From Siccirubricoccus deserti (lineage in GTDB: Bacteria; Pseudomonadota; Alphaproteobacteria; Acetobacterales; Acetobacteraceae), in assembly GCF_014283215.1 (NCBI RefSeq), contig NZ_JACOMF010000020.1, forward strand, positions 1 through 64,000: a DNA stretch of 64,000 bases. Reading direction: 5' to 3'. Shown piece after piece: positions 53,354-61,925 of this stretch. Below the pieces are notes generated by a model. It made no database searches. It was not told the origin of the DNA and worked only from the letters and a program-made list of their open reading frames with translations. A program made the translations under genes and the position numbers. The number at the start of each line of letters is the position of its first letter. Position 1 is the stretch's first letter.

Positions 53354-53843
53354 ATGCACCACTTGAACCGGCGTGACGCGCTTGCGGCGGGTGCAAGCCT
53401 TGGCCTTGTTGCCGTCCGGCCAGGCCGCGCGCAGTGATGCAACGTGAGCGACACACAGGCCACCCATGGCCGTTTCGACCACCTCCTGGGTCGGCCGCGC
53501 CGGCGTACCGACCCGTTCCGTGGCGCCGGTACCGGCGGCGCCAGCCCGGGCTTCCAGCGGCTGCGCCCGCTGATCGGCGACCATGTGAGTTCCGGCGTGG
53601 CGCTGACATCGGCGCTGTTGATCGGCGACCGGCAGATCATGACGGTGGCCGATAGCGTGGTGCGCATCGCCTCCCGCGGCGGCACCATAGCCATCACCCC
53701 TGGCGCCAGGGCAGCAGAGTTCCACCATCGGCGCCGGCGGGCTGAATGTCGCGGCGCCCGCGGCGGTCGTACAGCCGGACATCCTCGCCACCTCCGGCGT
53801 GACCCACATCATTATGCAGGTACTGTATTCCCAAGGGCGGTGA
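53354..53843 (+). pseudogene. remnant of a secreted protein
   Basis: Not recognised as a family. An ATG at 53354 opens a 27-residue Tat-type signal peptide (HLNRRDALAAGASLGLVAVR) that ends in a stop at 53437. Seven bases later another frame (53444) reads RPLIGDHVSSGVALTSALLI and IASRGGTIAITPGA, and from about 53708 a third frame reads GAGGLNVAAPAAVVQPDILA and TSGVTHIIMQ before a stop at 53843. The pieces look like one exported protein broken by at least two shifts. DILATSGVTHII weakly recalls SGNH hydrolases; this is a guess. Confidence 0.4.
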
Positions 53844-55841
53844 GGAGATCGGGGGGTGGCCCCCCGGTCTCGGCTGCAGGGAGTTCAAGGGGGCGGGCAC
53901 CGCAGGCGAGAAGATGAGCGGCGATGGCATCCATCTCCGCGGCCGGGCGCGTCCTGTCATGGAATGGATCGCCGGCGGGTGAGCCGGGTGGGATCCAGAT
54001 GATGGTCTCATAGCGGGCGCGAGTGAGCAGGACGCGGTAGGTGTTGCGGATGAAGGCGTGGTCCTTGTGCGCCTGCTGCCATCCATTGCCGGAGAAATTG
54101 CGTGCCATCCAGCGGCCATCGCCGCGGATGAAATCGCGCCCCAGGCGAGGCCCACCACATCCAGTTCGAGTCCCTGGCAGGCGTATTCCGTCGCCGCCGC
54201 TTCCAGCGCATCGGAGGCGCGGATGTCGGGCCAGCGCAGCAGGAACCAGTCGGGCACATCCTTCGCCACCACCTCGGCGCCGAGTCCCTCGGCGCGCAGG
54301 CGCCTTGCTCCGGCCGCGCGCACCAGCCCGGCACGGCGTTGGCCGCGGGCCAGGTGACGCAGCCCCGCGCGCAGCGCGCCGAGGTCGCGGGTCAGGAAAT
54401 ACGGCAGCGCCTCGGCCGCCTCGGCGATCCGCCGGGCCTCCGCGGCATCACCCTCCAGCACCGCACTAACCCAGGCGGCGCCGGCGGTTTCGCGGACGCT
54501 GCGCAACGGCACGGTGAGGTCGAGATCGTCATCGATCATCAGCCATGGCGGATGGCCATTCGCCAGCCGCTGCACCGGATCTGACGCCCACAGCACCCGC
54601 GACGCCGCCGCAGCCCGCCACGCGGCATTGGCGCCAATGACGCGGCCCCATTCCCGCAGCCCCGCCTCGCCGGTGTTGATCTCCTGGCCATTGCCGATCA
54701 GTGCCACCACCACCGACCAGCCCGGACGGCGGCCCATGATCTCCAGCGTATGCGCCGGCTCGCTCATGGTGAGCCTGGAGCGCTTGTTCTGCGTGCCGGT
54801 CAGCGATTTCGCCTCATCCCAGGCGCGTTGCGCCTCGTCGAAGACGATCAGCCGCTCGGGCGGCAGCCGCGCCGGATCGGTAGCGCAATCCTCGAGGAAG
54901 CGGTGCACGTTCTGCAATGCGACCTGGGTGCGCCGCCGGGCCTCGTCCCGGCTGCATTCGCCGCGGGCAACAGCATCGCGGGCCAGCGCCACGCGCAGCA
55001 CCTCGACCAGCGGCGCATTGCCGGTGAGGAAGGCGGCGCCATCCTGCCGTGCCGGGCCGAACACCGCATTCAGCCCGCAGAGCGTCTTGCCGGCCCCGGG
55101 AATGCCGGTGACAAACACCACGATCTTCGCCGCCTCGGTGCGCGCCCGCTCGATCTGTCGGGCGATGGCGCGGGCAGTGCGGGTGAGATTGCCGGCATCG
55201 GCGCGTGCCTGGGCGATCTCCTCCACGCCATTGCGGGCGTAGAGCATCGTCGCCGCCTCGACGATCGTCGGCACCGGCCGGTACGGAGCTTCGAGCCAGG
55301 CGGCGCCGTCCAGCGGCACCGCCGGCCTCGGCAGCGTCGCCTGCACCCAGGCAATCAGCCTGCCCAGCGCTTCGGCACCGCAGACCAGCGGCTCGGTCGG
55401 GTGGGTCGGCAGCAGCCAGGGCTGGGTGGGCGGCGCCCAATCGCCATGGCCGGCGACCAGCACCGGCACGATGGCATGGGCACGGCTGCCGGCATGGAAG
55501 TCCCGCAGGTCGAGCGCGTAATCCTCCGCCTCGGCCAGCGCTGCGCGGGTCGGTGCAGCCGTCTTGTATTCCAGGCAGAAGATGGCGCGGTCGGTCAGCA
55601 CCACCGCGTCGATGCGCTTCTCCAACCGCAGCAGATCGAACTCCAGCGCGATGGTCCAGGCCGCGCCACCGGCCTCGGCCACGGCCTGGCGCAGCGACGC
55701 CAGCTGCGCATGCCAGGCGAGGTCCTGGTCCGCCGTGCCGGAGAAGCCGCGCGCCTGCTGCGCCGAAGCGAGGCGGCCGACGGTATCGGCCGGGTCGCGC
55801 GCCAGCAGCTCCGCCCCGGTGCAGGCGAACCATGCCCTCAC
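53812..55841 (-). pseudogene. DUF2075 ATPase/helicase-like protein with a frameshift
   Basis: About 676 residues if repaired. N-terminal nuclease-like part (LEKRIDAVVLTDRAIFCLEY), then FVTGIPGAGKTLCGLNAVFG (Walker A), LIVFDEAQRAWD (Walker B, DEAQ) and LALIGNGQEINTGEAG-type sensor block, the DUF2075 layout. The frame breaks after VVGLAWG near 54140: adding one base to the C4 run at 54139-54142 continues as GRDFIRGDGRWMARNFSGNG and RNTYRVLLTRARYETIIWIP to the stop at 53812. The GTG at 55841 overlaps the EamA stop. Whether protein is made is doubtful, since the C-terminal arginine motif is lost. Confidence 0.82.
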
Positions 55842-56713
55842 CGCGACGCGCGCGCCGGCCAGGTTGCCAGCAGCAGGCTTCCCCCCATCAGGCCGAAGCC
55901 CAACACATGCACCACCGAAACCGCCTCCCCCAGCAGCACCACCGCCGTCGTCGCCGCGCTGGCCGGCAGGAAGGCGGTGAACAACCCGGCCACCCCCGCC
56001 GGCACCCGCCGCAGCCCGGCATACCAGAGCAGCAAGCATATTACGCTGGCGGTCAGGCTGTGGAACACCAGCAATCCGGCCAACCTCGGCTCGGCCAGCG
56101 CCACCGCGGCGCCGAGGCCGGGCAGCGCGCAGGGCAGCAGCACCAGGGCGCTGAAGGCCTGCATCCAGAAGCTGGCGGTGATCACCGGCATCTGGCCGGC
56201 CAAGCGCTTCGCCAGCAGCACATAGGCTGCCTCGCCCAGCACGCCGCAGAACACCAGCGCATTGCCGAGCGGGCTTCCGCCAGCACCGCCATCCAGCCGG
56301 GCGAGGGTGATTGCCGCCATGCCGCCCGCCGCCAGCGCCGTCGCCAGCCATTGCCGCGGCGCCAGCCGTTCCCGCAGCCAGACGGCGCTGCCGAGTGCCA
56401 CCACCGCCGGCAGGGTGGCCAGCACCAGTCCGCCCTCCAGCGCCGTGGTCAGCCGCAGCCCCGCCAGCAGCCCGGCATTGTAGATCGCGGTGCCGAACAC
56501 CGCCTGCAGCGCCAGGTTTCGCAGCGCCGCCCGCCCCGGCCGAACCCGGCCCTCCAAAGCGCGGGCCAGCGGCCACAGCACCAGGCAGGCCAGGATGCAG
56601 CGCAGGCAGGCGATGAGCGGGATCGGCAGCGCCTCGGCCAGCAGCTTGGCGACCCCGACATTGGCGCCGACCAGCGCCATCGACGTGGCCAGTTGCAGAT
56701 AGGCGAGCGACAG
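55838..56713 (-). CDS. EamA-family (DMT) transporter
   Basis: Around 290 residues with ten hydrophobic segments in two EamA repeats. Seen: SMALVGANVGVAKLLAEALP, FGTAIYNAGLLAGLRLTTAL, GLVLATLPAVVALGSAVWLR ending in the conserved ERLAPRQW, and GLFTAFLPASAATTAVVLLG plus GEAVSVVHVLGFGLMGG in the second half. Drug/metabolite exporters of this type move amino acids or other small solutes; the substrate is unknown. The start is unclear: a CTG at 56713 follows GGGAGG, an ATG at 56680 is possible, and the frame from 56905 is not family-like. Confidence 0.82.
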   Translation of the reverse strand: MSLAYLQLATSMALVGANVGVAKLLAEALPIPLIACLRCILACLVLWPLARALEGRVRPGRAALRNLALQAVFGTAIYNAGLLAGLRLTTALEGGLVLATLPAVVALGSAVWLRERLAPRQWLATALAAGGMAAITLARLDGGAGGSPLGNALVFCGVLGEAAYVLLAKRLAGQMPVITASFWMQAFSALVLLPCALPGLGAAVALAEPRLAGLLVFHSLTASVICLLLWYAGLRRVPAGVAGLFTAFLPASAATTAVVLLGEAVSVVHVLGFGLMGGSLLLATWPARASR

Positions 56714-56890
56714 GCGGCTGATCCTCCCACCGCTGCATACGGCCTGATGGCCTGCCGGTGGAACCACTGGTTGCGCGAAGCGTCCCGCCGATCGGCAGGG
56801 CCGGCGCTTGCGCCCGGTCGCCCTCTGCCGCTTTCCTGACCGCCGCCGCTGCCGCGACCTTGGCCCGATTGGCGCACCGCTCGCTGGCCT

Positions 56891-57469
56891 AGCCCGCCAC
56901 GGCACGGGTGCTGAGATACATCCCCCAGGCCGATCCGACCGTCCGAGACCCGGTCTTCACCACCGCCTGCGTCACCCGCCACCACGCGCTGATGGTCTGC
57001 GCCCAGCTCTTCGGCCTCGACAGCCAGCTTCGCCCGCAGCCGCAGATGGTCGAGACCCATGAGGCCGATGGTCTCACCTGTACTTTCGCCTGCTTGATGG
57101 CCTGGTGTTCCACGATGGCGAGCCAATGCGTGGCCGCGATTGCATCGCCTTTATCCGCCGCTGGACGCAGCGCGACGCCCCCGGTCGGATGCTGCTGGCG
57201 CGCACCGCGGAGATGCCCGCGCCGGACGACCGCAGCTTCACCATCCGGCTGAATCGGCGCTTCGGGCCGATGCTGGACGCGCTGCGGGAAAGCGGGTTCG
57301 CCGCGCCTGGCCTTCGGAGCAGGCGATCGCCGCCGGCATCCGGCGCGTGGTGTTCGAGGAAGCGCCCTATCTGCCGATCCGGCAGTATTTCCATTCCTTC
57401 GCCTATCGCCACGGCATCGCCGAGCCGATCTCGGCGGTCTTCGTCATCTGGGAGGTGAAGCGGGCGTGA
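56891..57469 (+). pseudogene. truncated family-5 (oligopeptide) ABC substrate-binding protein
   Basis: Pieces of an extracellular solute-binding protein family 5 gene in three frames. The start, VLRYIPQADPTVRDPVFTTA and FGLDSQLRPQPQMVETHEAD, breaks at about 57085; the next frame gives VFHDGEPMRGRDCIAFIRRW and LLARTAEMPAPDDRSFTIRL; the last frame (from about 57300) gives RVVFEEAPYLPIRQYFHSFA and IWEVKRA at a stop at 57469. Roughly 250 residues of the middle are missing, and an upstream stop at 56889-56891 cuts off the signal peptide. It is clearly inactive. Confidence 0.8.
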
Positions 57470-57529
57470 ACCGTGGCGGGGCAACGGGCGGGGCGCTAGT
57501 CTCCGCGCCCCTCACGCCCGGAGTCGCCC

Positions 57530-58489
57530 TTGCCCGCCCCTGTCAGACTTGGCATCATCGGCTTTGGCATCATGGGCGAGCGGCTGCTGCGGGCGGCGCT
57601 CGCCCATGCGGCGGAGTTCGTCACCCCGGTCGGCGTCTGGGACCCGGCCGAGGCCGAGGAGCGGCTTGCCGCCGTCGCGCCCGCGGTGCCGATGCTGGCC
57701 TCCGCTACGGCGGTGATCGAAGCCTGCGAGTGCCTTTACGTCGCCGCCCCGCCGGCGGCGCATGTGCCGCTGGCCGAGGCGGCACTTGCCGCCGGCCGCG
57801 CGGTGTTCCTGGAGAAGCCGCTGGCGACCGAGCTTGCCGCCGCGCGCGGCTTCGTCGCCGGGGCCGAGGCTTCCGGCGCCCGTGCCGCAGTGAATTTCCC
57901 CATGGCCTCCTCCCCCGCCGTGGCGCAGCTCGCCGCCTGGCGGCAGGGGCTGGTGCCGGAGGCGCTGGCCATAGAGGTCGGCTTCGCCACTTGGCCGCGC
58001 GGCTGGCAGCAGGGTGCCGCGGGCTGGCTGGCGCGCCGGGCGGAAGGCGGGTTCACCCGCGAGGTGGTCTCGCATTTTCTGTTTCTCACCCGCCGCCAGC
58101 TCGGCCCGCTGGCCTTGCAGGAGGCCATGGTCCGGTTTCCGCCTGGCGATGGCGCGGAGACCGCCATCGAGGCCCGGCTGACCGCCGGCGGCGTGCCCGT
58201 GACGCTCCGCGGCGGCGTCGGCACCACGCCGAAGGATGACCACAATACCTGGACCCTGAACGACACAATCCGACTGCGCGACTGGTCCTTCGCCGAGCGG
58301 CGCGGCGCCGATGGCGGCTGGGCCGAGGCGCCGGACGCCATGCCGAATGAGCGCATGCGGCCGATGGTGCTGCGCCAGCAGCTCGCCGGCGTAGCCGCCA
58401 TGACCCGCGGCGCGTCTCACCCGCTGGCGACGCTGCGGGAGGCGCTGGAGGTGCAGGAGATCGTCGAAGCGATCCTCGCCAGCGGCTGA
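57530..58489 (+). CDS. Gfo/Idh/MocA-family oxidoreductase
   Basis: 319 residues. N-terminal Rossmann fold with LGIIGFGIMGERLLRAAL, and the family's EKPLATELAAARGFV block (Glu-Lys-Pro) near residue 98. The C-terminal alpha/beta domain contains GGFTREVVSHFLFLTRRQLG with a His at the catalytic position. Substrate is unknown; sugars, inositols and amino-sugar derivatives are typical. The start is TTG at 57530, six bases after GGAG; no ATG fits the conserved N-terminus. Confidence 0.87.
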   Translation: MPAPVRLGIIGFGIMGERLLRAALAHAAEFVTPVGVWDPAEAEERLAAVAPAVPMLASATAVIEACECLYVAAPPAAHVPLAEAALAAGRAVFLEKPLATELAAARGFVAGAEASGARAAVNFPMASSPAVAQLAAWRQGLVPEALAIEVGFATWPRGWQQGAAGWLARRAEGGFTREVVSHFLFLTRRQLGPLALQEAMVRFPPGDGAETAIEARLTAGGVPVTLRGGVGTTPKDDHNTWTLNDTIRLRDWSFAERRGADGGWAEAPDAMPNERMRPMVLRQQLAGVAAMTRGASHPLATLREALEVQEIVEAILASG

Positions 58490-58583
58490 TCCCCGGCGCA
58501 CCGCATGCCGCGTCCTCCATGGTGGCGGCGCGGCCACGCGGGGGAAGGCCAAACACTTATCGGACAATGGAGACCACCACCAC

Positions 58584-59027
58584 ATGCCGCATGCCATCCA
58601 TCCGGAGGCGGTGCCGGAAGGCTTCGTGCCGGCCACCCATGGCGGGCCCTATGCGAAGGGCCTCGGTCCCTTCTGGGTGAAGCGGGGAGACCAGCGGGTC
58701 AGCGTCGGCCTGCGGCTGCAGCACACGCATTGCAATTCGGCCGGCGGGGCGCATGGCGGCTTCGTCGCCACCCTGGCCGACCTCGGCCTGATCCATGCGG
58801 CGTCGGTGATGCGGGAGCGGGACGGGCTGCCGCGCCACCACCTGACCACCGTGACGCTGACCGTGGACTACGTCGCTCCGGCGAAGGAGGGGTGCTGGCT
58901 TGAGGTCGAGGCGGAGGTCTCCCGCCTCGGCCGCAACCTCTGCTTCACCGAGGGCGCGGTGCTGGCCGATGGCAGGCGCGTGGCCCGGGTCAGTGCGGTG
59001 ATCGCAGTGCTGGGGCCGCGGGCCTGA
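58584..59027 (+). CDS. PaaI-family thioesterase
   Basis: 147 residues with a single hotdog domain. The active-site helix is HCNSAGGAHGGFVATLADLG, with the Asn/Gly-Gly-x-x-Gly-Gly and Asp of the PaaI family; LTTVTLTVDYVAPAKEGCWL is the following strand. It hydrolyses acyl-CoA thioesters; the acyl group is unknown. Its stop directly abuts the convergent hydrolase stop (59027/59028). Confidence 0.88.
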   Translation: MPHAIHPEAVPEGFVPATHGGPYAKGLGPFWVKRGDQRVSVGLRLQHTHCNSAGGAHGGFVATLADLGLIHAASVMRERDGLPRHHLTTVTLTVDYVAPAKEGCWLEVEAEVSRLGRNLCFTEGAVLADGRRVARVSAVIAVLGPRA

Positions 59028-60308
59028 TCATCCGGCGTTCGCCGCCCGCTCCATCGCCCCGGCGAGAGTGATGACTCCGGCGGTGAAATCCGCTTCCTCC
59101 ATCGACTCCCGCGGGTTGTGGCTGCCATGGGCGTTGCGCACCATGACCATGGCAGCTGGAATGCCGGAGAGCGCGAACATCGCGGTGTCATGCCCGACGG
59201 TCGGCAGGCGCAGGGAGCCCAGGCCATGCGCTGCCGCACTCGCCTCGATCATCCCCATCAGCGCCTCATCGACGGCGACCGGCGGGGTGCCGACCTCGGT
59301 TCCGAGCTCGAAGCGCACGCCGCGGCGCTGCTCGATCTCCCGCACCGAGCGTTCCAGCAGCGCCCGCGCCTCGGTCAAGGTCGCCTCCACCGTCGCCCCG
59401 AAATTGAAGCTGAAGCGAACCTCGCCGGGCACCTTGGTCATGGCATGCTGCGCCGGATCGGTCGCCACCTTGCCCACGGTATAGACGAAATTATCGTCGC
59501 CCTGCGCCACCCGCCCGGCCCAGAATGCGTCGAAGGCCAGCACCAGCTCCGACAATGCCACCACCGCATCCCGGCGATGCGCACGCGGCACCGCGGAGGC
59601 ATGGCCGTATTCGCCGAAGCAGCGCGCCTCCGGGAAGCGGACGTTGCCGCGCAGGCCGGTGGCGACGCCAATGGGGATCCCCTGCCCTTCCAGCAGCGGC
59701 CCCTGCTCGATATGCAACTCGAAGAAGGCAGCAAGGTCACGCGGTCCGAACACCGGCCGGCTCTGCCGCGCGGCATCGGCGAAGCCGAGCCCGGCGAGGT
59801 GCTGCGCCAGGGTCTGGCCGCTGTCGAAGCGCACCAGCCCGCCGATTTCCGCCATGGTGGAGCGGCCAAGCATCAGCCGGCTGCCGATGTAGGCGGTGCC
59901 GAACCAGGGGCTTTCCTCGCCCCGCAGAATGATGGCGCGCAGCGAGCGGCGTGGGCGCGCGCCTGAGTCCCGCACCGCAACCAGCACCGCCAGCGCCGCG
60001 ACCACCCCGGCGAGCCCGTCGAAGTTGCCGCCCTGCGGAACGGAATCGAGGTGCGAGCCGGCAGCGATGGCCGGCAGTTCCGGCTGCTGCCCCGGCAGCA
60101 GGACATGCATGTTGCCGAAGGCGTCGGTTTCCAGCGCGAGCCCCTTGGCGCGGATGAAGGCCGCGACCTGTTCCGCCGCAACCTGCTCGCCTGCGCCAAA
60201 GGCGGCCCGGGTGATCCCCTCGCCCTCGCGGGTCAGTTCGCCGATCGCCCGCATCAATGCCCACGCCTCGGCCGCGGCCGCGCGCACGGCCTGTTCGCTG
60301 CTGTCCAC
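59028..60308 (-). CDS. M20-family amidohydrolase (allantoate/N-carbamoyl amino acid type)
   Basis: 426 residues of the Zn-dependent hydantoinase/carbamoylase family. Metal ligands are visible: AGSHLDSVPQGGNFDG (His and Asp), ILRGEESPWFGTAYIGSR (Glu-Glu), FFELHIEQGPLLEGQG (His) and TVGHDTAMFALSGI (His), with HGSHNPRESMEEADF near the end. Such enzymes cleave N-carbamoyl groups in purine or pyrimidine breakdown or hydrolyse allantoate; the choice cannot be made here. The GTG at 60308 follows AAGGGGGAC, so the longer frame to 60440, which runs into a repeat, is not used. Confidence 0.9.
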   Translation of the reverse strand: MDSSEQAVRAAAAEAWALMRAIGELTREGEGITRAAFGAGEQVAAEQVAAFIRAKGLALETDAFGNMHVLLPGQQPELPAIAAGSHLDSVPQGGNFDGLAGVVAALAVLVAVRDSGARPRRSLRAIILRGEESPWFGTAYIGSRLMLGRSTMAEIGGLVRFDSGQTLAQHLAGLGFADAARQSRPVFGPRDLAAFFELHIEQGPLLEGQGIPIGVATGLRGNVRFPEARCFGEYGHASAVPRAHRRDAVVALSELVLAFDAFWAGRVAQGDDNFVYTVGKVATDPAQHAMTKVPGEVRFSFNFGATVEATLTEARALLERSVREIEQRRGVRFELGTEVGTPPVAVDEALMGMIEASAAAHGLGSLRLPTVGHDTAMFALSGIPAAMVMVRNAHGSHNPRESMEEADFTAGVITLAGAMERAANAG

Positions 60309-60344
60309 CCTGTCCCCCTTGTCGCACCATACAAACAGCGGCTG

Positions 60345-60448
60345 ATCGTGACCAACCAACCGCCCCCCTCGATCGCCGGGCGGATCGCCCCGCGAACCTC
60401 GGCTGCGCACCCCTTCGGGCGCCCGGCATGAATGGAACATTCATGCCG
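60345..60448. repeat. dispersed intergenic repeat, copy 2, with an 11-base hairpin
   Basis: Partner of the segment at about 278-395: both share AACCGCCCCC, CGATCG, AACCT(C/T)GGCT, CCCCTTCGGG and ATGAATGGA. It ends in a perfect inverted repeat CGGCATGAATG-GAA-CATTCATGCCG (60424-60448), seven bases before the stop of the FemAB-like gene, so it may work as that gene's terminator. Confidence 0.65.
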
Positions 60449-60454
60449 CCGGTA

Positions 60455-61621
60455 CTACTCGGCCTCGCCGGCCTTGCGATATGGCGAGAGCGTCGCCAAC
60501 GCCGCCATTTCGTGGCGCATCGCCGGCCGCTCCCGCGCCAGGAAATCGCCGACCGCGCGGCGCAGCCCGGGATGCTCGATCCAATGCGCGGAATAGGTTG
60601 CGGAGGGCAGATAGCCGCGCTGAATCTTGTGCTCGCCCTGCGCCCCGGCCTCAACCCGCGGCAGCCTGTGCTCAATGGCGAAGTCGATGGCGCGGTAGTA
60701 GCAGAGCTCGAAATGCAGAAAGGGCACATCGACCAGGGCGCCCCAATTGCGGCCGAACAGCGCTTCCCGCCCCAGCAGGTTCAGCGCGCCGGCCACCGGC
60801 TCGCCATCCTGCTCGGCCACCATCAGCACCACACGGTCCCCGAGCGCCTCCGCCATCAGCGGCCAGAAGCGCGCGGTCAGATAGGCGCTGCGGCCCCATT
60901 TCCTGTCGGTGGTGGCGCGGTAGAAGCGGTGGAAGGCCTTCCAGTGCCGTTCGGTAATCTCCTGCCCGCGCAGGGTCTTCAGCACGAAGCCGGCCGCGGC
61001 GGCGTCGCGCCGCTCCCGCTTGATCGCCTTGCGCTTGCGGCTGTTCAGCGCGCCGAGGAAGTCGTCGAAGCTGGCATAGCCCTGGTTCTGCCAGTGGAAT
61101 TGCGTGCCAAGGCGCTGCAGCCAGCCAGCCTCGCCCAGCGCCTCCCACTCCGCCGCCTGGCAGAATGTGACATGGACTGAGGAAAGGCCAAGCTCGCCGC
61201 AGGCCTGCACCAGCCCCTGGCCGAGCGCCGCCGGGCCGATGCCCGACCCCGGCCGCAGCAGCAGCCTTGGCCCGGGCACCGGGCTGAAGGGGGCGCAGAC
61301 CTGCAGCTTCGGATAGTAGCTGCCGCCGGCCCGCTCGAAGGCATCGGCCCAGCCGTAGTCGAAGACATATTCGCCCTGGCTATGGCTTTTCGCATAGCAG
61401 GGGGCGCAGGCCACCAGCTGCCCGGCAGCATCGCGCAGCGCGGCGTGCTGCGGCAGCCAGCCAGTGCGGTCGATGGCGCTGCCGCTCAACTCCAGCGCCA
61501 GCAGGAAGGCATGGCTGACAAAGGGGTTGTCGGTCCCGGCGCAGGCATCCCATTCGGCCGCCGGAATATCGGCGATGCGCGGATGCAGCGAGAGCGTGAG
61601 GGCAGGCGCGGTGTCGGGCAT
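60455..61621 (-). CDS. FemAB-like GNAT protein (peptidogalycan biosynthesis/recognition)
   Basis: 388 residues. Matches the PF04339 layout: WDACAGTDNPFVSHAFLLAL at the N-terminus, the linker HWQNQGYASFDDFLGALNSR, KRKAIKRERRDAAAAG, HRFYRATTDRKWGRSAYLTA, GALNLLGREALFGRNWGALV, FLHFELCYYRAIDFAIEHRL and GAQGEHKIQRGYLPSATYSA. The name of this family is historical; the biochemical role is not settled, though a FemAB-like acyltransferase fold is expected. The ATG at 61621 is chosen at the conserved start. Confidence 0.87.
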   Translation of the reverse strand: MPDTAPALTLSLHPRIADIPAAEWDACAGTDNPFVSHAFLLALELSGSAIDRTGWLPQHAALRDAAGQLVACAPCYAKSHSQGEYVFDYGWADAFERAGGSYYPKLQVCAPFSPVPGPRLLLRPGSGIGPAALGQGLVQACGELGLSSVHVTFCQAAEWEALGEAGWLQRLGTQFHWQNQGYASFDDFLGALNSRKRKAIKRERRDAAAAGFVLKTLRGQEITERHWKAFHRFYRATTDRKWGRSAYLTARFWPLMAEALGDRVVLMVAEQDGEPVAGALNLLGREALFGRNWGALVDVPFLHFELCYYRAIDFAIEHRLPRVEAGAQGEHKIQRGYLPSATYSAHWIEHPGLRRAVGDFLARERPAMRHEMAALATLSPYRKAGEAE

Positions 61622-61925
61622 CAACGCCAGAATGTGCGGTGCAGCACCGGAAGGGCAAGGGCAATGGCTGAACCCTTGCCTGCGCCAAGGTTGCAGCCGC
61701 GACCAGGAGGGGAACACCAGCTCGCCGCGCCCGCCGGCCCTGCCTCGTTGGACGCCATGGGGCGTGTGGTCCAGGGAAGGGATCCGGACCCTCCCCGCTG
61801 AGAATGTCCCGGGTGGGAAGCCTGGGCCAGGGCAGCTTCAGCCGTGCCATCCAGCGAAACGCTCCGGCCTTGGTTCGGGCGAGTCCCTCGTCCACCCGGG
61901 CGTCGACGCCCGGGACGCGCTTGCC
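61622..61925. other. 304-base intergenic region
   Basis: No gene recognised. It contains a perfect 20-base palindrome (see 61895-61914) and otherwise ordinary high-GC sequence. Any promoter of the FemAB-like gene must lie here or upstream, but no clear hexamers were assigned. Confidence 0.4.
61895..61914 (-). terminator. 20-base palindrome downstream of the TctC-like gene
   Basis: CCCGGGCGTCGACGCCCGGG is perfectly self-complementary and lies 11 bases after the stop of the binding-protein gene. In RNA it gives an eight-base stem with a four-base loop. No T-run follows. Confidence 0.5.

Noticed and set aside
53694-56738. One 1014-residue protein spanning the DUF2075 and EamA genes
   Set aside because: The first third is an off-frame reading of the EamA transporter; the DUF2075 protein starts at a GTG overlapping the EamA stop.
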